DNA from: Desulfovibrio sp.
GTDB taxonomy: Bacteria; Desulfobacterota; Desulfovibrionia; Desulfovibrionales; Desulfovibrionaceae
Direction: 5' to 3'
DNA: 10,168 bases
Assembly (NCBI GenBank): GCA_028708195.1
Contig: JAQVZK010000059.1
Span: 1-10,168, forward strand
The notes beneath the pieces are model-generated. The model searched no databases, had not been told where the DNA came from, and saw nothing but the letters and a program-made list of their open reading frames with translations. Both the position numbers and the translations under genes were made by a program. Below are positions 5,345 through 10,168 of this stretch, in pieces (positions within the stretch are counted from its first letter, which is position 1; every line of letters starts with the position of its first letter).

Positions 5345-6622
5345 GTGCATCCTGTTTTTGAAAAAAACTCTCTTGCCTGCTATGCCTTGAGCGCCTCCGC
5401 CCTGCCTCTGGCCCGGCGGCTCAAGTCGCTTGTAGCCGGAAAACCCTGGACAAGCCCCAGGGGAGTCCGCCTGGCCGACTGCCGCATATGCATGCCTGAG
5501 CGCATTTGTCCCTCTGACGCGCAACCCTTCCACCGGTTGGGGGAATTTCTCTCCACAGCCTATGGACAGTACGGGGCGCATGTTTTCATCGGCGCTGCGG
5601 GCATTGCGGTGCGCGCTCTGGCACCCTTGCTGACCCACAAGAGCATGGACCCGCCCGTGCTGGTGCTGGACACGGCGGGCAAGCACGTGATCAGCCTTCT
5701 TTCCGGCCACTGGGGCGGTGGCAACGAGCTGACGCGGCACGTGGCGCAACTGCTTCGGGCAACGCCCGTGATCACCACGGCCTCAGATGTTATGGCTGAA
5801 AATGATGCCGCCCTGACTGAAGGCGAAGAGGGCGATGCAACAGGCGCTGCAGGGCGCGCTGAAATTCCGTGTACAGGCGGGCACCCCCTGGCACTGGATC
5901 TTTTTTTGCGTGAGGCTGGCCTGCGCATTGTGGACTGGCAGCGCCTGCCGCGCGCTCAGGCGGCCTTGCTTGAAGGCGAAGGGCTGGCGGTTTGGGACCC
6001 CTGCGGGGCAATGCCGGGGCATGCTTTTCTCAAGCCTGTGCCCTGCGCGGCTGAAGCCACCGTGCCGCCGCATTTGTTGCTGGCTGGCAAACGTGAGGCG
6101 CACGCTCCGCCTTTGCTTGCCGCACACTGGCGGCGGCTGCCTCTTGCTGAGGGGCTTTTGCGTGTTGCTGTGCCGCGTCTTTATGTGGGGCTTGGCTGCC
6201 GCAAGGATCTGCCGCCGGGCATGGCGCTGGCGGCGTTACATGATTTTTTTGCAATCCACGGGCTGGAACCGCAGGCCATTGCAGCTCTGAGCACGGTGAC
6301 AGAAAAACTTCAGGAGCGGGCATTACGGGAGCTTGCCTTTCGTCTTGACGTGCCCCTGCAGGGTTTTGATTCTGCCCGGCTGGCCCTTTGCCCTGTGCCC
6401 AATCCCTCGGAGGCGGCGGGGCGGCGTTTTGGTCAGCCGCCGTTCAGCGTATGCGAGGCTGCGGCCCTGCTGGCAGCGCGTGGAGAAGACGGCGCAGGTA
6501 TGTCCCGGCTGTTGCTGCCCAAGGAAATTTTCCAGTCACAACTGACCATTGCGGTGGCCCTGGCCTTTGAAGAAGACCATTCTGATGTGCAGGCCAATGC
6601 CGACCGTGGTGAAGAAGGGTAA
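5345..6622 (+). CDS. cbiG: Cobalt-precorrin-5A hydrolase CbiG
   Basis: CbiG opens the lactone of cobalt-precorrin-5A and releases acetaldehyde, contracting the corrin ring in the anaerobic (early cobalt) B12 pathway. The N-terminal domain shows VFIGAAGIAVRALAPLL (from residue 80), followed by DPPVLVLD, the GHWGGGNELT motif (121-130) and VITTASD (about 139-145). A variable middle section follows, and the C-terminal domain begins with YVGLGCRKD (from 280) and has the STVTEKLQE stretch. I choose the GTG at 5345 (425 residues) because GGAGG at 5336-5340 precedes it and the family's start is close to the CYALSASALPLARRL segment. The frame stays open back to 5219, but that GTG lies inside the dispersed repeat, so the extra 42 residues are probably not coding. 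The 4-base spacing is short, so the exact start is moderately sure. Its stop is 3 bases before the cobJ start, implying co-translation. Confidence 0.9.
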   Translation: MHPVFEKNSLACYALSASALPLARRLKSLVAGKPWTSPRGVRLADCRICMPERICPSDAQPFHRLGEFLSTAYGQYGAHVFIGAAGIAVRALAPLLTHKSMDPPVLVLDTAGKHVISLLSGHWGGGNELTRHVAQLLRATPVITTASDVMAENDAALTEGEEGDATGAAGRAEIPCTGGHPLALDLFLREAGLRIVDWQRLPRAQAALLEGEGLAVWDPCGAMPGHAFLKPVPCAAEATVPPHLLLAGKREAHAPPLLAAHWRRLPLAEGLLRVAVPRLYVGLGCRKDLPPGMALAALHDFFAIHGLEPQAIAALSTVTEKLQERALRELAFRLDVPLQGFDSARLALCPVPNPSEAAGRRFGQPPFSVCEAAALLAARGEDGAGMSRLLLPKEIFQSQLTIAVALAFEEDHSDVQANADRGEEG

Positions 6623-6625
6623 ATC

Positions 6626-7387
6626 ATGACGCAAGCAGCCAGCCTGCATGTGGTGGGCCTCGGCCCCGGCCACCCCGACTGCCTTACGCCGCAGGCCCGC
6701 GCTGTTCTGCAACAGGCCGCGTGCGTGGCGGGCTATCATCTGTATATAGATATGGTTCCGCCAGAGCTGCTTGAGGGCAGGCAGCGCATCAGCACGGGCA
6801 TGCGCCACGAGATCGAGCGCTGCGAAGCCGCTGTAGACGCCGCGCTTGCCGGGCAGGCCACGGCGCTTGTCTGCTCTGGCGACCCGGGCGTGTACGCCCT
6901 GGCTGGCCTTGCCCTTGAGATTCTGGAATCTCGCGGGCTTGTTGGCGTAGTTCCCTTTGGCGTGGTGCCGGGTGTGCCCGCCGTGTGCGCCGCGGCAGCC
7001 CTGCTTGGCGCGCCCCTGACGCACGATTTTGCCTGCATCAGCATGAGCGATTTGCTCACCCCCTGGGAGACCATTGTCAAAAGGCTTACGGCGGCCCTTG
7101 AGGCAGACTTTGTCTGTGCCATATATAATCCGCGTTCCAAAGGACGCCCTGGCCATCTGGATACGGCCCTTGCTCTGGCCCGACGTTTTCGCGAGCCCCA
7201 GTGCCCCGTTGGACTGGTGCGTCAGGCCTACCGCCCGGAACAGAGCGTGAGCGTACACAGGCTGGACTGCTTTGATGCAACACAGGTGGACATGCTCTCT
7301 CTGCTCATTATTGGCAACAGTGAAAGCAGATCGCTTGGGTCGTATATGCTTACACCAAGAGGGTATGCACGCAAAAGACAGCTATGA
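6626..7387 (+). CDS. cobJ: Precorrin-3B C17-methyltransferase (CobJ/CbiH)
   Basis: This 253-residue SAM-dependent methyltransferase of the tetrapyrrole methylase family methylates C17 with ring contraction. In the anaerobic pathway the same step, on cobalt-precorrin-3, is named CbiH. The N-terminal VVGLGPGHPDCLT (residues 9-21) and CSGDPGVYAL (83-92) are the two SAM-binding signatures. The central VPFGVVPGVPAVCAAAALLG and the later IYNPRSKGRPGHL stretch are typical of CobJ/CbiH rather than CobI, CobM or CobF. The ATG lies 3 bases after the cbiG stop, and its ribosome-binding site (GAAGAAGGG, 6611-6619) is inside cbiG, so the two are certainly one operon. Because the partner is CbiG, the anaerobic CbiH activity is more likely than the aerobic one. 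No fusion or truncation is visible. Confidence 0.94.
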   Translation: MTQAASLHVVGLGPGHPDCLTPQARAVLQQAACVAGYHLYIDMVPPELLEGRQRISTGMRHEIERCEAAVDAALAGQATALVCSGDPGVYALAGLALEILESRGLVGVVPFGVVPGVPAVCAAAALLGAPLTHDFACISMSDLLTPWETIVKRLTAALEADFVCAIYNPRSKGRPGHLDTALALARRFREPQCPVGLVRQAYRPEQSVSVHRLDCFDATQVDMLSLLIIGNSESRSLGSYMLTPRGYARKRQL

Positions 7388-7425
7388 GTGTCTGAATAAC
7401 TTGAAAATGTATTGCATAGGCTCCA

Positions 7426-7454
7426 TTGACACGTTTCCTTACTGGTCGTAAGGT
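7426..7454 (+). promoter_or_regulatory. Candidate promoter of the cytochrome c3 gene with an overlapping dyad
   Basis: A perfect TTGACA (7426-7431) is followed 17 bases later by TAAGGT (7449-7454), a weak -10 with three of six consensus bases. Between and over them lies a perfect inverted repeat, CCTTAC (7437-7442), five bases, GTAAGG (7448-7453). Its right half covers most of the -10 box. That position suits a repressor operator, or an activator that compensates for the poor -10. The promoter would give a leader of about 35-40 bases. I do not recognise the dyad as a known regulator's site. Confidence 0.45.
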
Positions 7455-7497
7455 TATTGCAATTCTCATGTGTTGTTTTTTACCTTGGAGGACTGCA

Positions 7498-7884
7498 GTG
7501 AAAAAAATCTTTTCTCTCACCTGTATACTGGCTCTGGCTTTTGCCGTGAGCGTTTGGGCTGCCCCCGCAGCGCCAGACAAACCGGTGGAAATCAAGGGGT
7601 CCCAGAAAACCGTTATGTTTCCCCACGCTCCTCACCAAAAGGTGGAGTGTGTGACCTGTCACCACTTGGTGGACGGCAAGGAAAGCTTTGCCAAATGTAG
7701 CAATTCTGGCTGCCACGACGACCTGACTGCCAAGAAGGGTGAAAAGAGCCTGTTCTACGTGATTCACACCAAGACTGGCCTCAAGCACACCAACTGTTTG
7801 GAATGTCACAGCAAGGTTGTGGCCGAAAAGCCCGAGCTCAAGAAGGACCTTACCGGTTGCGCAAAGTCCAAGTGCCATCCATAA
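7498..7884 (+). CDS. Periplasmic tetraheme cytochrome c3
   Basis: This type I cytochrome c3 shuttles electrons between periplasmic hydrogenases or formate dehydrogenases and membrane redox complexes during sulfate respiration. The GTG at 7498, behind TTGGAGG (7485-7491), gives a 128-residue precursor. A signal peptide (KK, hydrophobic core, VWA cleavage) leaves a 107-residue mature protein starting APAAPDKP. The four haem sites are CVTCH, CSNSGCH, CLECH and CAKSKCH, the characteristic mix of two CXXCH and two CXXXXCH. In mature numbering the histidines at 22, 25, 34, 35, 52 and 106 fall where the family's bis-histidine ligands are expected, and two more occur in the IHTKTGLKH and CLECH segments. 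The sequence is very close to what I recall of the D. desulfuricans protein. It follows cobJ but has its own likely promoter and a strong terminator. Confidence 0.97.
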   Translation: MKKIFSLTCILALAFAVSVWAAPAAPDKPVEIKGSQKTVMFPHAPHQKVECVTCHHLVDGKESFAKCSNSGCHDDLTAKKGEKSLFYVIHTKTGLKHTNCLECHSKVVAEKPELKKDLTGCAKSKCHP

Positions 7885-7922
7885 GCCAGTAATTTGTTTC
7901 GGCCTTTTTGGACCGGGGTAAG

Positions 7923-7961
7923 AGTAAAGGCAGTGTGGGTTCAGCTCACACTGCCTTTACT
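7923..7961 (+). terminator. Strong hairpin terminator of the cytochrome c3 gene
   Basis: AGTAAAGGCAGTGTG (7923-7937) pairs perfectly over 15 bases with 7947-7961 around a 9-base loop. The following tract, TTGTTATAT, is only partly T. It starts 38 bases after the stop codon and lies between convergent genes, so it may also stop read-through from the roo side. Confidence 0.75.
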
Positions 7962-7977
7962 TGTTATATCTCTGGCC

Positions 7978-8014
7978 GGCAGGTCTACGGCATTGAAAAT
8001 ATGCCGTAGTTGCC
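7978..8014. terminator. Second hairpin between the convergent cyc and roo genes
   Basis: CTACGGCAT (7985-7993) pairs perfectly with ATGCCGTAG (8001-8009) around TGAAAAT. GGCA (7978-7981) pairs with TGCC (8011-8014) outside it. On the plus strand TTTCGCTTTT follows, so it could be a back-up terminator for cyc; on the minus strand there is no T run. Confidence 0.5.
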
Positions 8015-8024
8015 TTTCGCTTTT

Positions 8025-8096
8025 GGTTGGGCGGCCCCCTGAACCATGCTGAAAAGAGTAAAAGTTTTGGGGGGAGGCGGCCCTCCCCCACAAAGC
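8025..8096 (-). repeat. Dispersed 3'-flank repeat, shortened copy after roo
   Basis: Read on the minus strand this is GCTTTGTGGGGGAGGG, a short centre, CCTCCCCCC, then AAAACTTTTAC (8058-8068) and the tail CATGGTTCAGGGGGCCGCC. It matches the order of elements at 5139-5242 but lacks the inner ACCCTTTT/AAAAGGGT hairpin. GGGGGAGG and CCTCCCCC (8070-8077 and 8082-8089) still form an 8-pair stem. It starts 13 bases beyond the roo stop and probably acts as its terminator. Confidence 0.72.
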
Positions 8097-8109
8097 CTTT
8101 TAAACGGTT

Positions 8110-9318
8110 CTAGCCTTCCTGACATTTCTTTTTGAGCGTTTCGGCTATGGTCTTGCCCAGTTCGTGGCAGGCTTTGAGCACGTCGCGGTCGGGCCGCCAG
8201 TTGCACTTCACAGGTTCCGCAGGCATTTCCATATGCATGCCTGCAAGGTGTTCCTGCAGTTGTTTGGGGGCCTCGCCGGACCAGCCGTAGGAGCCGAAAG
8301 CGCCGCCCACACGGTTCAGGGGCTTCAGGCCTTTCATGTAGGTCAGCTGTGCGGCCACCAGGGGGAGAATGGTGTTGTTGTGGGTGGGCGAGCCCGCCAG
8401 CACCGCGCCGCAGTCGGCCAGTTCGGTCATGATGGCGCTGTGGTGGTTGCTTTTGACAGACATGATGCGCGTGGGCACGCCGTTTTCTTCCAGACCGCTG
8501 CAGGCGGCGTAGGCCATAGATTCTGTGGACTGCCACATGGTGTCGTAGAAGATGAGCGCGCGCTGCTGGGGTTTTTGCTCGGCCATTGTGCGGTACAGGT
8601 CAATGACGCTGCGCACGGCCTTTTCGCCACGGTGGATGAGGCCGTGGTCGGGGGCGATCATGTCTATGTCAAGCTGTTCCACGACGGGCAGGGTTTTGAG
8701 CACCATCGGGGAGTAGGGCAGCACGATATTGTAGTAATATTCCTTGACGCGGCGCAGGTACTCGCCGTTGTCATCAAAGTCGTCCACAAAGCGTGCGGAG
8801 TTGGCGATATTCTGGCCGAAGATATCGTTGCTGATCAGCAGTCTTTCTTCGGGAATGTATGAAACCATGCTGTCAGGCCAGTGCAGCATGCGCGTTTCTT
8901 GAAAAACAATGGTGCGCTTGCCGATGCTGACCGTATCGCCACTTTTTACAGCGTGCACGGGCCAATCTTTGCCAGCAAAATAGCCTGCCATAGACTTGAG
9001 GCCCGCGTGGGAGACAAAAATTTTCTCGGGTTTGCAGCGTTCCACAATGGTATCAAGGGCACCAGAGTGGTCGAGCTCCAAATGGTTGCAGACGATATAG
9101 TCAATTTTTTCGGGGTCCAGCACCTTGGCCATACGGCACAGCAGGGTGCCTTCGCAGCCAGCGGCCACCGTGTCCATCAGAACGTTTTTTTCGTCCTTGA
9201 TGAGATAGGCATTGTACGTGGAGCCATCAGGGGAGCGGGAGTACCCGTGGAAGTCCCGGTGGTCGTAATCCACGTAGCCTATCCAGAATATATCTTTTTT
9301 TATTTCAACAGGTTGCAT
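8110..9318 (-). CDS. roo: Flavodiiron protein, rubredoxin:oxygen oxidoreductase
   Basis: Roo is a cytoplasmic enzyme that reduces O2 to water (and in some relatives NO to N2O) with electrons from rubredoxin. At 402 residues it equals the length I recall for the D. gigas enzyme. The N-terminal metallo-beta-lactamase domain has all the diiron ligands: H79, E81, D83 and H84 in HLELDH, then H146 (MLHWPDS), D165 (SNDIFG) and H225 (APDHGLIH). The C-terminal flavodoxin domain begins with ALIFYDTMWQSTE (254-266), the FMN phosphate loop, and includes GSPTHNN and GSYGWSGEAP. I use the ATG at 9318, preceded on the minus strand by CCGGAGG; the frame stays open further upstream but there it runs through a terminator and the rubredoxin gene. 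It is the last gene of the dfx-rub-roo cluster, separated from rub by a terminator that should lower its expression. Confidence 0.96.
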   Translation of the reverse strand: MQPVEIKKDIFWIGYVDYDHRDFHGYSRSPDGSTYNAYLIKDEKNVLMDTVAAGCEGTLLCRMAKVLDPEKIDYIVCNHLELDHSGALDTIVERCKPEKIFVSHAGLKSMAGYFAGKDWPVHAVKSGDTVSIGKRTIVFQETRMLHWPDSMVSYIPEERLLISNDIFGQNIANSARFVDDFDDNGEYLRRVKEYYYNIVLPYSPMVLKTLPVVEQLDIDMIAPDHGLIHRGEKAVRSVIDLYRTMAEQKPQQRALIFYDTMWQSTESMAYAACSGLEENGVPTRIMSVKSNHHSAIMTELADCGAVLAGSPTHNNTILPLVAAQLTYMKGLKPLNRVGGAFGSYGWSGEAPKQLQEHLAGMHMEMPAEPVKCNWRPDRDVLKACHELGKTIAETLKKKCQEG

Positions 9319-9350
9319 TTCATCCTCCGGGGTGTTGGGGCTTCCATTTA

Positions 9351-9390
9351 CAAAAAGCCCCGCTTTGCCACAAGCTGCAGCAAAACGGGG
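9351..9390 (-). terminator. Intrinsic terminator between rub and roo
   Basis: On the minus strand CCCCGTTTTGC (9390-9380) pairs with GCAAAGCGGGG (9368-9358), 11 pairs with one G-T, around an 11-base loop, and is followed by CTTTTT. It is internal to the operon, so some transcripts should end after rub and only read-through should reach roo. Confidence 0.8.
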
Positions 9391-9413
9391 AAAAGTGCAG
9401 GTAAAGACCGGAA

Positions 9414-9551
9414 TTAGGCCGGGCTGAACTGGTCTTTGCTCACCCCGCAAACAGGGCAGCACCAGTCATCGGGCAACTGGTCAAAAGGCACATTGTCATG
9501 TTCGGCGGGATCATATTCGTAACCACAGACACTGCATACATACTTCTGCAT
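9414..9551 (-). CDS. rub: Rubredoxin (45-residue, short-loop type)
   Basis: Rubredoxin is a one-iron electron carrier in the cytoplasm that reduces Roo and desulfoferrodoxin. The 45-residue product begins [20 protein letters not shown]. The Fe(SCys)4 site is CSVC (C6, C9) and CPVC (C32, C35), and an extra cysteine, C31, precedes the second pair. Typical rubredoxins have 52-54 residues. This one lacks about seven residues between the first cysteine knuckle and the FDQLPDDW segment, as in the D. desulfuricans type I protein I recall. AGGAGG lies just upstream of the ATG on the minus strand. The gene is 61 bases after dfx and 95 before roo. It is easily missed because of its size. Confidence 0.95.
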   Translation of the reverse strand: MQKYVCSVCGYEYDPAEHDNVPFDQLPDDWCCPVCGVSKDQFSPA

Positions 9552-9612
9552 GGGAATCCTCCTTGAAAATGGTGCGCGTGTTTGCGCTTTTGTCGTACGT
9601 GCTTGATGAGAT

Positions 9613-9993
9613 CTAGTTTTCAGCCTTCCAGTGACCGTGCAAATTGCAGAATTCGCGTGCGGTCACCTTGGCGGCGTCAATGGCAAAAAAGGCCTCGGGT
9701 GCTTCGCCGGGCTTGAGGAACTTGGTGTAGCTTTTGTCGTCGGCCAAAAGTTCAATCCATTCGATCCAGTGCTTTTCTTCCATAGGATGCGGCACGCTGC
9801 CCACTTTTACAAGGTAGCCGCCGTCAACCTTTTCAATCACGGGCACATGCTTTTCCATGGCTCCGTCAGTAGCGCCTTCAACCATATGCTTCATGGGCTC
9901 GCCACAGCAAACGAGCTCGGCTCCGCCGCCATGCAGAACTTCAACGATGTTGCCGCAATGAGTGCATTTATAAACTTCCAGATGCTTGGGCAT
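9613..9993 (-). CDS. dfx: Desulfoferrodoxin (superoxide reductase, two-centre type)
   Basis: Desulfoferrodoxin, also named rbo, reduces superoxide to hydrogen peroxide without making O2 and accepts electrons from rubredoxin. It has 126 residues. The N-terminal desulforedoxin-like domain carries C10, C13, C29 and C30 (Fe centre I). The C-terminal neelaredoxin domain carries the centre II ligands H49, H69, H75, C116 and H119, and the family's E47-K48 pair stands next to H49. All catalytic residues are present. I place the start at the ATG at 9993 because GAGGA (10002-9998 on the minus strand) precedes it and the mature family sequence begins PKHLEVYKC. The frame stays open 39 codons upstream to 10110, but that part ([15 protein letters not shown]...) resembles nothing in the family. 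It is the first gene of the dfx-rub-roo cluster. Confidence 0.96.
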   Translation of the reverse strand: MPKHLEVYKCTHCGNIVEVLHGGGAELVCCGEPMKHMVEGATDGAMEKHVPVIEKVDGGYLVKVGSVPHPMEEKHWIEWIELLADDKSYTKFLKPGEAPEAFFAIDAAKVTAREFCNLHGHWKAEN

Positions 9994-10138
9994 GGTTTCC
10001 TCACATACGTTTAGGCCAGCATGGGCCTCGATAGGGATTGCCGCCGGTGTTGCCGGTCGGGGGGCCATCTCACGGTGCATTCGCACATGTAGCCCCGAAT
10101 ACCAGCTCATATTCTGAAAGAAGTTGTGCCCAAAGTAA

Positions 10139-10168
10139 AGTCCTTTTTATAGAAAATAGTAATTATTA
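10139..10168 (-). promoter_or_regulatory. Possible promoter region of the dfx-rub-roo operon (cut by window edge)
   Basis: The last 30 bases are strongly AT-rich. On the minus strand TATAAA (10151-10146) could be a -10 box; a -35 at normal spacing would lie outside the window. Just upstream, AATAATTACTATT has some two-fold symmetry, which might be an operator of the Fur/PerR type, but the match is too loose to name a regulator. A start near 10139 would give a leader of about 145 bases. Confidence 0.3.

Noticed and set aside
9994..10110. In-frame 39-codon extension upstream of desulfoferrodoxin
   Set aside because: The extension lacks family similarity and an obvious ribosome-binding site, whereas the internal ATG at 9993 has one and gives the normal N-terminus.

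Overview
The window looks like chromosome of a sulfate-reducing Desulfovibrio, most likely close to D. desulfuricans. The main evidence is a periplasmic tetraheme cytochrome c3 with all four haem sites and the D. desulfuricans-type N-terminus, a 45-residue loop-deleted rubredoxin, a two-iron-centre desulfoferrodoxin and a 402-residue flavodiiron rubredoxin:oxygen oxidoreductase. The gene set and its neighbourhoods also match what I recall of Desulfovibrio genomes (ahb/hemL/cbiG/cobJ/cyc; rbo-rub-roo). No database search was possible.

Layout. (1) 1-720: the C-terminal part of the replicative helicase dnaB, cut by the window edge. (2) 721-1653: about 930 bases without a convincing gene; it holds a likely dnaB terminator, a fragment of a dispersed repeat, a very G-rich stretch, two tandem hairpins and an AT-rich stretch. 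(3) 1654-1966: a small RRM RNA-binding protein with its own terminator. (4) 1967-2526: non-coding, with an unusually well-nested set of complementary segments (candidate structured RNA, 1998-2211). (5) 2527-3081: an orphan SLOG/Rossmann-like protein of unknown function. (6) 3196-7387: tetrapyrrole genes, namely a siroheme decarboxylase subunit (ahbA-like), hemL, cbiG and cobJ/cbiH. (7) 7498-7884: cytochrome c3 with its own candidate promoter/operator and a strong terminator. (8) 8110-9993, minus strand: roo, rubredoxin and desulfoferrodoxin, read in the order dfx-rub-roo. This is an oxygen and superoxide defence operon with an internal terminator before roo.

How the genes work together. HemL makes 5-aminolevulinate, the precursor of all tetrapyrroles. 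The Ahb protein takes the siroheme branch towards haem, and CbiG and CobJ/CbiH take the cobalt-corrin branch towards B12. Cytochrome c3, directly downstream, is a major haem consumer. On the opposite strand, desulfoferrodoxin reduces superoxide, and rubredoxin carries electrons to it and to Roo, which reduces O2 to water.

Most notable non-coding signals: a repeat shared by the 3' ends of hemL and roo, with a tail fragment after dnaB; a riboswitch-like or 6S-like fold at 1998-2211; and a perfect dyad inside the cytochrome c3 promoter. I see no CRISPR array, insertion sequence, tRNA, rRNA or defence system. Most of the window is ordinary core chromosome.
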